Assembly: GCA_002315615.1 (NCBI GenBank)
Contig: DCHK01000017.1
Coordinates: forward strand, 1 to 42,847
Direction of reading: 5' to 3'
Origin: Bacteroidales bacterium UBA1754
Lineage (GTDB): Bacteria; Bacteroidota; Bacteroidia; Bacteroidales; Paludibacteraceae
Length of the DNA stretch: 42,847 bases
In this document: positions 1-7,878 of the stretch, one piece after another
How positions within the stretch are numbered: position 1 is the first letter of the stretch
Layout of the letters: the number at the start of each line of letters is the position of its first letter
Translations under genes and position numbers: made by a program
The notes under the pieces: generated by a model
What the model was told of the DNA's origin: nothing
The model's input: the letters and a program-made list of their open reading frames with translations, nothing else
Databases searched by the model: none

Positions 1-135
1 CTAAAAATAGATGCACAAAAAGCCGATTCTCTGCATAATTCCATTGCAGAACTCATTGGTAAAGCAAAATGTTGTGCACTAAATTGCTTGCCCGACCGAG
101 ATGCCGCACTTTGTTGTTATAATTTCACAAAATGA
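1..135 (+). CDS. C-terminal 44 residues of an unidentified protein (5' end outside window)
   Basis: An open frame runs from the first base to a TGA at 133-135, so this is the 3' end of a longer gene. The tail is Cys-rich and contains CLPDRDAALCCYNF. The stop overlaps the ATG of the next gene (ATGA at 132-135), which implies translational coupling and membership of the same operon. From memory, LPDxxAA-type tails occur in HPr-kinase-like proteins that neighbour PqqD/peptidase pairs, so a HprK-related kinase is a possible identity. The fragment is too short to prove that, and no function is claimed. Confidence 0.6.
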   Translation, partial: LKIDAQKADSLHNSIAELIGKAKCCALNCLPDRDAALCCYNFTK

Positions 136-572
136 GACTTACTTTCTCGAACAAAGATTTTTTTTCGGAAGCAAAAATACTGCTCGACGAAGGACGTGAA
201 ATAATATTCTCGCCCAAGGGATACAGTATGCGTCCATTCATTGAAGACGAAAAAGACAGCGTAGTCATCAAAAAGAAAAATTCCGTAAAAGTGGGCGACA
301 TTGTTTTGGTACATATCAACGATGACGTTTACATACTTCACCGCATAATAGCCAAAGACGGAGAAAAACTCACGCTGATGGGCGATGGAAATTTAGAAGG
401 TACTGAGAAATGCCTTACCAACGATGTATTGGGCACCGTTATTGAAATTAGAAACGAAAAAGGACGCAAAAAACTATTAACCAAAGGATGGTTTTGGCGA
501 CATACACTTTTTGCCCGAAAATATTTGCTAAAATTTTACAGAAAAATAATACTAAAATACAATTTACTATGA
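132..572 (+). CDS. S24/S26 (signal-peptidase-like) family peptidase
   Basis: A 146-residue protein with the S24/S26 serine-peptidase signature. PKGYSMRPFI places the likely nucleophile at Ser32, and GDIVLVHINDDVYILHRI places a His-Arg pair at 70-71, followed by GDGN. Having His where bacterial signal peptidases and LexA carry the general-base Lys resembles the archaeal/ER-type signal peptidases; the catalytic assignment is inferred. I see no N-terminal membrane segment. The tail is basic and aromatic (WFWRH...KFYRK). The gene overlaps its upstream neighbour by ATGA and the downstream PqqD-like gene by another ATGA (569-572), so all three are probably co-translated. The context suggests maturation or export of a modified peptide, but no precursor peptide is visible in the window. 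Confidence 0.85.
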   Translation: MRLTFSNKDFFSEAKILLDEGREIIFSPKGYSMRPFIEDEKDSVVIKKKNSVKVGDIVLVHINDDVYILHRIIAKDGEKLTLMGDGNLEGTEKCLTNDVLGTVIEIRNEKGRKKLLTKGWFWRHTLFARKYLLKFYRKIILKYNLL

Positions 573-835
573 GAACAAAAACAGGATTTCGTTTAAGACA
601 AATTGGCGACGACTACATTTTGATGCCAGAAGGAACAGAGCAAATAAACTTCAACAAAATGATTACATTCAACGCCACCGCTGCTTACATTTGGGAAGAA
701 ACCAAAGACAAAGATTTCGACAAAACGACTATAAAAAAACTACTTACCGACAAATATGAAATTTCTGACGAACAAGCAGAAATAGACGCCGTAAAAACCA
801 TTGAAGACTGGACAAAAGCAGGGCTAATAGAATAA
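569..835 (+). CDS. PqqD-like peptide-chaperone family protein
   Basis: An 88-residue protein with the PqqD layout: a beta-rich N-terminus (FRLRQIGDDYILMPEG), then the hallmark FNATAAYIWEE segment and a helical C-terminus ending WTKAGLIE. PqqD-type proteins bind precursor peptides and deliver them to modifying enzymes; in Bacteroidota they often sit with S24/S26 peptidases and kinase or nucleotidyltransferase genes. The frame stays open upstream to position 488, but the ATG at 569 gives the normal PqqD length and a four-base ATGA overlap with the peptidase gene, so I chose it. It is the last gene of the cluster and is followed by a terminator at 873-917. Confidence 0.8.
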   Translation: MRTKTGFRLRQIGDDYILMPEGTEQINFNKMITFNATAAYIWEETKDKDFDKTTIKKLLTDKYEISDEQAEIDAVKTIEDWTKAGLIE

Positions 836-872
836 ACGCCAACTCTTAATGTTAATTCACATACATTTTATT

Positions 873-917
873 AAATCGACCAAATCCACATCACACAAGT
901 GTATGGTCGATTTTTTT
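873..917 (+). terminator. Intrinsic terminator after the PqqD-like gene
   Basis: A perfect 10-bp stem (AAATCGACCA at 873-882 with TGGTCGATTT at 904-913) encloses a 21-base loop and runs into a T-tract. It closes the peptidase/PqqD-like operon. Confidence 0.8.
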
Positions 918-1043
918 GTTGCTTTTGTGACAAATACAACCAAGACAATCAAGTATTTCTGCCAAAATGTCAGTTTTGTCTATTTGGCATAATAATTGTA
1001 AACAAATGGAGTGGAACAATAAACATTCTAAAAGTACAACATT

Positions 1044-3101
1044 ATGCAAAAAGGTAATATCGGGGTTACATCAGACAACATCTTCCCCGTCATCAAAAAG
1101 TTCTTGTACAGCGACCACGAAATTTTTCTTCGTGAAATAGTTTCAAATGCTGTAGATGCAACGCAAAAGTTGAAAACACTGTCGTCAGTAGGCGAATTCA
1201 AGGGCGAACTTGGCGACTTGAAAGTGCAAGTAAAAATTGACAAAAATGCTGGCACACTCACCATCAGCGACCGCGGTATTGGAATGACCGAAGACGAAAT
1301 AAACAAATACATCAACCAAATAGCGTTTTCGGGTGCAGAGGAATTTGTAAATAAATACAAAGACAACGCACAAGCCATTATCGGACATTTTGGTTTAGGT
1401 TTCTACTCTGCCTTTATGGTGTCTAAAAAAGTAGAAATCCGTACACTTTCTTATAAAGAAGGAGCAAAAGCAGTTTGTTGGAGTTGCGATGGAAGTCCAG
1501 AGTTCGAAATGAACGAAACCTACAAAGCAGAACGTGGTACCGACATTGTGCTTTTTATTGACGACGAAAACAAGGAGTTTTTGGAAGAATCACGCATCAA
1601 CACTTTGTTGAACAAATATTGTAAATTTTTGCCCGTAGAAATTGCTTTCGGCAAAGAAACCGAGTGGAAAGATGGCAAAAGTGTAGAAACCGACAAAGAC
1701 AAAATCATCAACAACACACATCCTGCTTGGACAAAGAAACCGTCGGAACTAAAAGACGAGGATTACGACAAGTTCTATAGCGAACTTTATCCAATGAGCG
1801 AACCTGCGTTGTTTCATATTCACCTGAACGCCGACGAACCTTTCAAACTGACGGGTATTCTTTATTTCCCAAAAATAAAGAACAACATAGAAATTCAGAA
1901 AAACAAAATACAACTCTATTGTAATCAGGTGTTTGTAACCGACTCTGTAGAATGTATTGTGCCAGAATTTCTTACTCTGTTGCACGGTGTAATTGACTCG
2001 CCAGACATTCCGCTGAACGTATCGCGCAGTTACTTGCAGAGCGACAGCAACGTAAAGAAAATTTCTGGTTATATCACTAAAAAAGTGGCAGACAAACTGC
2101 AAGAGATATTCAAAAAAGACCGTGCGCAATTTGAAGAGAAATGGGACAATTTGAAACTCTTTATTCAATATGGAATGTTGAGCGAAGAAAAGTTCTACGA
2201 CAAAGCAAAAGACTTTGCATTGTTCAAGAATGTTGATGGCAAATATTACACCTTCGAGGAATACAAAAAACTGATTGAAGCCGAGCAGACCGACAAAGAT
2301 GGCAACCTTATCTATCTTTACACTACCAACAAAGAGGAGCAATACTCTTTCATTGAACGTGCAAAAGCAAAAGGATATGATGTGATATTGGCTGACGGAC
2401 AATTGGACGTTCACGCCATCAGTCAGTTGGAACAAAAGAACGAGAAAAGTCGCTTTGTGCGCGTAGATAGCGATGTGATAGAAAAACTCATTCAGAAATC
2501 GAGCGATGACAGCAAAGCAAACCTTTCTGACGAGCAACAGGAAGTAATGACAAACATTTTCCGTTCGCAACTTCCAAAAATAGAGAAAACCGAATTTATC
2601 GTTTCTTTTGAAAACATTGCCAATGCAGCGCCAATTATGATAACTCAAAACGAGTTTATGAGACGTATGAAAGATATGTCGGCTATGTATGGTGGCGGAA
2701 TGATGAACTACTATGGCGAGATGCCAAGTACATTCAACCTTGTAGTGAATGTAGCACACCCACTGATAGATGGTATTTTGAAAGACGAAGAAAAATGTTG
2801 CAACGAGAAATCGGCACCCGTTTTTGGCGAAATTAAAACTACCGAAGACCGTATAGCAGAACTCCGCAAACAGCACGAAGGTAAAAAAGAAGAAGAAATT
2901 CCTACTGCCGAAAAAGAGGAAAAAGAAAACTTAAACAAGAAAGTGGGCGAACTTCGCAAAAACATAGAAAGCATTGCTTCAGAATATGCCGCTGGCAACA
3001 AGAAAGTACGCCAGTTGATAGACCTCTCTCTATTAGAGAACAATATGCTAAAGGGCGAAGCACTCAGCAATTTCGTAAAGCGAAGTGTAGAACTGCTATA
3101 A
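1044..3101 (+). CDS. htpG: Molecular chaperone HtpG (bacterial Hsp90)
   Basis: A 685-residue cytosolic ATP-dependent chaperone of normal HtpG length. The N-terminal GHKL ATPase domain is clear: FLREIVSNAVDA (Glu31, Asn35), SDRGIGMT near 75-82 and the lid motif GHFGLGFYSAFMV. The middle domain contains PLNVSRSYLQ. The C-terminal dimerisation region is charged (KKEEEIPTAEKEEKENLN) and ends in VKRSVELL. The ATG at 1044 begins MQKGNIGVTSDNIFP, matching the usual start of the ATPase domain. I found no CIRCE element and no good TAnnTTTG box upstream, so the promoter is unclear. The gene is monocistronic, with terminators on both sides. The large minus-strand open frames inside it are shadows. Confidence 0.98.
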   Translation: MQKGNIGVTSDNIFPVIKKFLYSDHEIFLREIVSNAVDATQKLKTLSSVGEFKGELGDLKVQVKIDKNAGTLTISDRGIGMTEDEINKYINQIAFSGAEEFVNKYKDNAQAIIGHFGLGFYSAFMVSKKVEIRTLSYKEGAKAVCWSCDGSPEFEMNETYKAERGTDIVLFIDDENKEFLEESRINTLLNKYCKFLPVEIAFGKETEWKDGKSVETDKDKIINNTHPAWTKKPSELKDEDYDKFYSELYPMSEPALFHIHLNADEPFKLTGILYFPKIKNNIEIQKNKIQLYCNQVFVTDSVECIVPEFLTLLHGVIDSPDIPLNVSRSYLQSDSNVKKISGYITKKVADKLQEIFKKDRAQFEEKWDNLKLFIQYGMLSEEKFYDKAKDFALFKNVDGKYYTFEEYKKLIEAEQTDKDGNLIYLYTTNKEEQYSFIERAKAKGYDVILADGQLDVHAISQLEQKNEKSRFVRVDSDVIEKLIQKSSDDSKANLSDEQQEVMTNIFRSQLPKIEKTEFIVSFENIANAAPIMITQNEFMRRMKDMSAMYGGGMMNYYGEMPSTFNLVVNVAHPLIDGILKDEEKCCNEKSAPVFGEIKTTEDRIAELRKQHEGKKEEEIPTAEKEEKENLNKKVGELRKNIESIASEYAAGNKKVRQLIDLSLLENNMLKGEALSNFVKRSVELL

Positions 3102-3186
3102 TCAAACAAATCTAACCCCTAATCCTAAAAAAGGGATAAACGATACGTTAATCGTTAATTTACAACGAATTACGTATAATAAATCA

Positions 3187-3225
3187 GTAGAGACGCCACA
3201 TTTGTGACGTCTCCACATTTTTTTG
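3187..3225 (+). terminator. Intrinsic terminator after htpG
   Basis: A hairpin with arms 3187-3199 and 3204-3216 (GAGACG pairing CGTCTC at its core, extended inward by CAC/GTG) has two mismatches and is followed by a T-run from 3218. It lies about 85 bases after the htpG stop. Confidence 0.75.
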
Positions 3226-3235
3226 TTTTGCATTT

Positions 3236-3270
3236 TGCATATTTATGCAGAAATTTTGCATAAATATGCA
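3236..3270. repeat. Inverted pair of 14-bp palindrome-like repeats
   Basis: TGCATATTTATGCA at 3236-3249 and its exact reverse complement TGCATAAATATGCA at 3257-3270 are separated by seven bases. Each arm is itself a near-palindrome (TGCATA...TATGCA). Confidence 0.9.
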
Positions 3271-3330
3271 GTTTTGTTTTGAAAAATATTATTATATATT
3301 GTTGATTATTAATATTTTATATTGGTCAAA

Positions 3331-3369
3331 GTGCAGTTAAGTTGCGGTTAAAGTGCAGTTAAAGTGCAA
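3331..3369. repeat. Short tandem repeats, unit about GTGCAGTTAAA
   Basis: About 3.5 consecutive units of 10-12 bases: GTGCAGTTAA (3331), GTTGCGGTTAAA (3341), GTGCAGTTAAA (3353) and a partial unit from 3364. They lie upstream of the HAD gene promoter. Confidence 0.8.
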
Positions 3370-3388
3370 GATTGTAGTTAGATGAAAT

Positions 3389-3402
3389 TGCATATTTATG
3401 CA
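3389..3402. repeat. Third copy of the TGCATATTTATGCA motif
   Basis: An exact copy of the 3236-3249 sequence, about 40 bases upstream of the HAD gene -7 box, in a position that would suit an operator or activator site. Confidence 0.85.
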
Positions 3403-3444
3403 AAAAACTAACAAAACAACTTCCGAAAAATCGGCAATCTTTTT

Positions 3445-3452
3445 TACATTTG
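3445..3452 (+). promoter_or_regulatory. Bacteroidota -7 promoter box (TACATTTG)
   Basis: Matches TAnnTTTG. It includes the TTG at 3450 that would otherwise look like an upstream start codon, so translation should start at the ATG at 3474. No clear -33 TTTG is visible. Confidence 0.6.
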
Positions 3453-3473
3453 CATACGATAAACGATATAGAT

Positions 3474-4316
3474 ATGAAACCAACCGTAGCACTAATTTAC
3501 GACTTCGACGGAACACTTTCGCCGAAAAATATGCAGGAATTTGGATTTATTGAGGCAATAGGCAAAAATACCGAAGATTTTTGGATGAAAACTCAAAATT
3601 TGAGCAAACAAAACGACGCAAGTGGTGTGTTGTGCTATATGTACTATATGTTGCAAACTGCCAAAGCAAACGACATATCGCTTAAAAGGGAATCGTTCAA
3701 GAAATTCGGTGCAAAAGTTGAACTTTACAAAGGCGTGAAAGAATGGTTTTCGCTCATCAACGAATACGGCAATTCCATTGGATTGACAATTAAGCACTAC
3801 ATCAATTCTTCGGGACTGAAAGAAATGATAGAAGGCACCACCATTGCACACGAGTTTGAAAATATTTATGCCTGCTCGTACTTGTACGACGTTGACGGCA
3901 TTGCCTATTGGCCAGCAGTAGCAGTTGATTACACCACAAAAACGCAATTCATTTTCAAAATAAACAAGGGCATCAGCGAAGTGGCAGACAACAAAAGAAT
4001 AAATGACTTTACGCCTGAATCGGCACGCCCTGTGCCCTTTTCGCGTATGATATATTTTGGCGATGGCGAGACAGACATTCCGTGTATGAAACTTGTGAAA
4101 CTAAACGGCGGGCATTCTATTGCTGTGTACCGAAATGACGATAAAAAATCTTTGGCACAAAAACTTATTGACGAAGACCGTGTAAACTTTGCTTGCGAAG
4201 CCGACTACAGCAAGGACTCTGACATTTACAGCACCGTAAAAAAAGTGCTTAATAAAATTAAAAGCGATTGGGAGATTGAGCAGATAGAAGCGAGAAAGCA
4301 AGTAAAGAGCATATAG
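3474..4316 (+). CDS. HAD-superfamily phosphatase
   Basis: A 280-residue cytosolic hydrolase. HAD motif I is YDFDGTLSP (Asp10, Asp12) near the N-terminus, and motif IV is FGDGETDIPCMK around residue 190. The INSSG segment near 113-117 fits motif II, which needs Ser/Thr. The long middle part (about 30-170) suggests an inserted cap domain. The substrate cannot be told from sequence. I chose the ATG at 3474 because the only upstream in-frame start, TTG at 3450, lies inside the promoter -7 box. The unusual repeat-rich upstream region hints at specific regulation. It converges with the large secreted-protein gene that follows. Confidence 0.88.
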   Translation: MKPTVALIYDFDGTLSPKNMQEFGFIEAIGKNTEDFWMKTQNLSKQNDASGVLCYMYYMLQTAKANDISLKRESFKKFGAKVELYKGVKEWFSLINEYGNSIGLTIKHYINSSGLKEMIEGTTIAHEFENIYACSYLYDVDGIAYWPAVAVDYTTKTQFIFKINKGISEVADNKRINDFTPESARPVPFSRMIYFGDGETDIPCMKLVKLNGGHSIAVYRNDDKKSLAQKLIDEDRVNFACEADYSKDSDIYSTVKKVLNKIKSDWEIEQIEARKQVKSI

Positions 4317-4411
4317 ACGAGAAACGAGAGAATTTTGACCAAATTTTACTACTTGCTGGTAAATATTCCAAAGTCTTGCAACGTCCCTACAATAATATGC
4401 TTTTAAATTCT

Positions 4412-7400
4412 TTACTCTTCTGCCATACTGCAGTTCTTGTCCTTAACCTTCTTAACACTATATGTGGTTGTGGCAGTTGGCGTAACGGTTCTCGTCCAAG
4501 GATTACTGCTTGTAGAGATATTTTCGGTGTTTGTACCATCTGAAAACACGAAAGTATATGGCGCAGTAGCATTGGTGAATGATACTTTCAAATCGACAGA
4601 CTCGCCTACACAAACCTCATCATCTTGAGTGAATTTATATTTTGGTGATTGTGGCGTAACGGTAAAGTTTGTCGTTTGCGTACAACTAAAGGCATCCACT
4701 GCAGTGTATGTATAGTGCAAAACATCGGAACCAAGAACAACGTTCTGCTCTTTGTCGCAATCGTTTGGTTGTGCACTTGTGCCACTACAAAGGTTGGCGC
4801 CGTCTTTTTTCCAACTCCAAGAGACAGATTTACTACCTGATTTTTCTGGAGTAAGATTTACTGTAGTGCCTTCGCATTGCGTAATACTTTTATCTTCAAC
4901 CAAATCGAGCGTAGATTTTTCAATCATTGCCTCATCTGTAACTGTATAAAGAATACAATTTTGAGCCGTAGGTTTACCACCATTTGCAATAATCTCTACT
5001 GTTTCTGCATTATTGCCCATCACCACACGGTAGCGATTCGTACCAATTGGCAAATCGGCAGTATTTATCTCCCAACTTGGCAATGGATTACTACTTGGCG
5101 TTGATATTCCTGACGCAGATTTCCATTTACCTTGCGCATTATCGTACACTTGAAGCATATAATAAAGTGGTTGATAAAGCTCCTCCAACTCCATTGGTGC
5201 TTTAGGTACAAGTGTTACAATTTTATCTTCACAAGCCACCGAAGTTTTTGCATACGTACTGATGTCTGTGTACAAATTAAGAATTGGCGCACAAGAAACA
5301 AATTCAAAATCATCGATAGCCACATCGTTTCCTTGACCCGACGTACCAAGGTTTATCACCTGAATGTAAAGGTCTGAATATTGCAAAGTATTGAAAGAAG
5401 TATTTTTCTTTTCCCATTGCATTGAATTTTTCCAACGTATATCGCCTGTTGACATATTACTAATGTCAATTTCTTCCCACACTCCGCTGGGGTTTTTACC
5501 AGACACCTTAAATGTCAAATTAACTGGAGCACCACAATCGCCCTCTACCCTACAAATATTGGCAAACCAAGCAGAAAAATCTACCGTAGCATTGTCGCAC
5601 GGACTCTCGACATACTGACTAAAAACGACAGATTCTCTTGCACCATTGTTCACCAAAAGCATAGCACCATTGGTATCGCCCGAAGTATGGTCTTCGCCAG
5701 AATAGAACCAAGGATTTCCACCATTGTTACCAAATTCACCACATCCTGGGTTTGCCACAATAGCATAATTACCATCATCTACAAAACCATTGCTATAAGT
5801 CATTGCACCACTTACTATAACACCCCAACTTGGATCGAAATCTTTTCGTGCACAATTACTACCAAGTGTACCAAAATCTTGATTCCAAAGTACATACGAA
5901 CCAACCTCCGAACTACAGCACGTAGCGGCAGAAATGGTATATATGTTTGATTTTTTAGAGTTATATACAATTCTATGTTTCTTGTTATCTGCCATCAAAA
6001 CCCATTTCCCATCTATCAATTTGGCATTCGTATCTGTAACCCAAGCGCTCGTTTTTGTGTCGTATACTTGCCAAGTAGGCGTAGCACCATCGGGCAGACC
6101 ATCAATTGTCATATTGATTAAGTCGCCCATACAAGATACACTTTCGTTATCACCCGAAATTGTATAATCGGTTGTACGACAAAAATTTACATTTGAAACA
6201 ATATTGTTAACGTATTGATAAACCTGATCATTCAAAGCATTTGATGCCACTATAGAATGACGTCCTCCACCTGCATTTGCTTGATTTACCGCTACTGCCA
6301 CTTTCATATTTCTTGTAGAAGATGGATATCCACCTATATTTGTCCAAGGAACAGCAACTTCCAAAGTGTAACCATTACTGGTATCGTACATTTTATAATT
6401 ATACGCCTTATTTCCACTAATGAGTGTGCCAGAAGTTCCTACCGAAGTTCCTGAAAACGCAAATTTCAAAGCAGCGTCATCAGTATCGGTATATTTATCG
6501 GTACCACCATTTCCGTTACCATCAATGTAAATTTCAATACCATCGCCATTATAAGTACCACTTCCTTGTTTGCTCGGGTCGGTAATTTCTATCAAGAAAT
6601 AGAGGTTATCGCTATCGTACAAAGCACGCCAAGTACCTGCATTGGCAGGATTTCCCGACCCATTAACTACTTTATTAATAGCATTTTTCGGGGCTTTTGC
6701 CCACACAACATCTATCAAATTATCTATTTTTGGACTTTCGTCTTCCACTTGCACCACGCCAAGACTATTGTTACAAACCAACGAAGGTGCTGCACTCACT
6801 GTAATTGTTTGCGAAGTTCCTTTTATCGTTCCATCAATCGCCGAAGTGGCAGTAACGGTAAATGACCCCGTACTTAAAGCAGTTATTTTCCCTTCAGCAT
6901 CAATGGTTGCAACAGATGGATTGCTTGAAGACCAAGTAACACTTTGATCTGCACCACTAGGCGACACAATAGCTGTAGCTTGAATTGACATTCCCACTGA
7001 CATAGAACTCTCTGACAAACCAATATTTACTGCCGTAGGATTTACAATATCGCCACAATCACTAAAACTTATCGCAGAATAATTATTTCCATTTTCGCCA
7101 TGAGTGGTAGAAGAATTTTTCCAAGCTGTTTGATATGCTCTAATTGTACCTCCTGCATTATCCGTACCATTAGAACAAACTTCCATACGAACAGAACCTC
7201 CAGTAGAAAGATTCACACTTCCTCCCAACTGAGATTTTGCAATTTTAACTTCAACCAAATAGCCAGTTGCAGTAGTAGAACCTTTTACAGTTTCCGCTTT
7301 CGTAACGCTAGAACTTTCGCGTTGTCCATAATCAACACCATTGCCAGGTTTATAACAAAAGCAATACTTAATACGAGTGGCATTATTGCTCGGATTAGTC

Positions 7401-7729
7401 CCAAAATACAACTCTATAGCATCACCATCCCAAGTGTTAGTTGTATTATTCATTGGTTGAGAGTCTATAATCTCAAACAAAAGATAAAGATAGTTGTCGT
7501 CATACATTGCACGCCAAGTACCGGCATTGCTATTGCTACCAGTAGTCGGCACTGTTAAAGTCTGTACAGGCGCCACACTCCAAAGTTGATCTTTCGTACC
7601 ATCTATACTCAATGATTTATCCGTTGGAACTTTAGCAAAAGCATTACCCGTACATGCTGCTTGTGAAGAAAAACTTGCGCCTAACACAAGCATCAAAACA
7701 AAAATTAATCTAAATATCGTATTTTTCAT
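4412..7729 (-). CDS. Large secreted multidomain protein with two CBM9-like domains and bacterial Ig-like domains
   Basis: A 1105-residue exported protein. Residues 1-24 are a signal peptide ending SSQAA. Two CBM9-like domains (about 30-222 and 325-518) share the pattern IDGxxDxxW...NAGTWRAxYDxxxLYxLxEI...GDxIExY. Between them lies a Big_2-type Ig domain (about 232-313, with SVTWSSSNPSVATIDAEGKI). Further Ig-like or jelly-roll segments follow (about 520-815, containing W/C-rich motifs and VAIDDFEFVSCAP), then PKD/SprB-like repeats up to residue 1105. CBM9 domains bind polysaccharide ends, so a carbohydrate-adhesin role is likely; no catalytic domain is seen. The protein stops abruptly after KDKNCSMAEE without the T9SS C-terminal domain expected of such proteins, so it may be truncated. 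A TTTG-N19-TATTTTTG promoter lies just upstream. Confidence 0.85.
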   Translation of the reverse strand: MKNTIFRLIFVLMLVLGASFSSQAACTGNAFAKVPTDKSLSIDGTKDQLWSVAPVQTLTVPTTGSNSNAGTWRAMYDDNYLYLLFEIIDSQPMNNTTNTWDGDAIELYFGTNPSNNATRIKYCFCYKPGNGVDYGQRESSSVTKAETVKGSTTATGYLVEVKIAKSQLGGSVNLSTGGSVRMEVCSNGTDNAGGTIRAYQTAWKNSSTTHGENGNNYSAISFSDCGDIVNPTAVNIGLSESSMSVGMSIQATAIVSPSGADQSVTWSSSNPSVATIDAEGKITALSTGSFTVTATSAIDGTIKGTSQTITVSAAPSLVCNNSLGVVQVEDESPKIDNLIDVVWAKAPKNAINKVVNGSGNPANAGTWRALYDSDNLYFLIEITDPSKQGSGTYNGDGIEIYIDGNGNGGTDKYTDTDDAALKFAFSGTSVGTSGTLISGNKAYNYKMYDTSNGYTLEVAVPWTNIGGYPSSTRNMKVAVAVNQANAGGGRHSIVASNALNDQVYQYVNNIVSNVNFCRTTDYTISGDNESVSCMGDLINMTIDGLPDGATPTWQVYDTKTSAWVTDTNAKLIDGKWVLMADNKKHRIVYNSKKSNIYTISAATCCSSEVGSYVLWNQDFGTLGSNCARKDFDPSWGVIVSGAMTYSNGFVDDGNYAIVANPGCGEFGNNGGNPWFYSGEDHTSGDTNGAMLLVNNGARESVVFSQYVESPCDNATVDFSAWFANICRVEGDCGAPVNLTFKVSGKNPSGVWEEIDISNMSTGDIRWKNSMQWEKKNTSFNTLQYSDLYIQVINLGTSGQGNDVAIDDFEFVSCAPILNLYTDISTYAKTSVACEDKIVTLVPKAPMELEELYQPLYYMLQVYDNAQGKWKSASGISTPSSNPLPSWEINTADLPIGTNRYRVVMGNNAETVEIIANGGKPTAQNCILYTVTDEAMIEKSTLDLVEDKSITQCEGTTVNLTPEKSGSKSVSWSWKKDGANLCSGTSAQPNDCDKEQNVVLGSDVLHYTYTAVDAFSCTQTTNFTVTPQSPKYKFTQDDEVCVGESVDLKVSFTNATAPYTFVFSDGTNTENISTSSNPWTRTVTPTATTTYSVKKVKDKNCSMAEE

Positions 7730-7753
7730 ATTTCACCATTCTATTAAAACTTT

Positions 7754-7784
7754 CAAAAATATAAAAAAAATATTAAAATTCAAA
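7754..7784 (-). promoter_or_regulatory. Promoter of the CBM9 protein gene (-33 TTTG, -7 TATTTTTG)
   Basis: On the minus strand, TTTG (7784-7781) and TATTTTTG (7761-7754) are separated by exactly 19 bases, the best full match to the Bacteroidota consensus in the window. The start codon lies 24 bases downstream. Confidence 0.75.
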
Positions 7785-7865
7785 TTTTTAATCTTTTAGC
7801 ATACAAAAAACTGCCACTCTTTACGTTTGTATAGTATCAATCGTTATTGTTTGTATTATTTTCAC

Positions 7866-7873
7866 TAATTTTG
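7866..7873 (+). promoter_or_regulatory. -7 box (TAATTTTG) abutting the glycosyltransferase start
   Basis: Matches TAnnTTTG and ends only five bases before the ATG at 7879, so a transcript from here would be essentially leaderless. No well-spaced -33 element is visible. Confidence 0.55.
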
Positions 7874-7878
7874 CACTA

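Larger units (their letters stand above)
3102..3473. other. Intergenic region between htpG and the HAD gene: terminator, palindromes, tandem repeats, promoter
   Basis: No credible ORF lies in these 372 bases. They hold the htpG terminator, two inverted and one further direct copy of TGCATATTTATGCA, a run of about 11-bp tandem repeats based on GTGCAGTTAAA, and a -7 promoter box just before the HAD gene. The density of palindromes suggests regulator binding or a decayed repeat element. Confidence 0.7.

Noticed and set aside
1749..2876. 375-residue minus-strand open frame opposite htpG
   Set aside because: It is antisense to a certain gene, its composition (Phe, Cys, Val, His-rich) is that of a reverse-strand shadow, and it has no promoter or family motif.
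3450..3473. TTG start for the HAD gene
   Set aside because: The TTG is the end of a TACATTTG promoter box. Similar in-frame TTG codons at 14340 (prmA) and 11214 (DUF4199) were rejected for the same reason.
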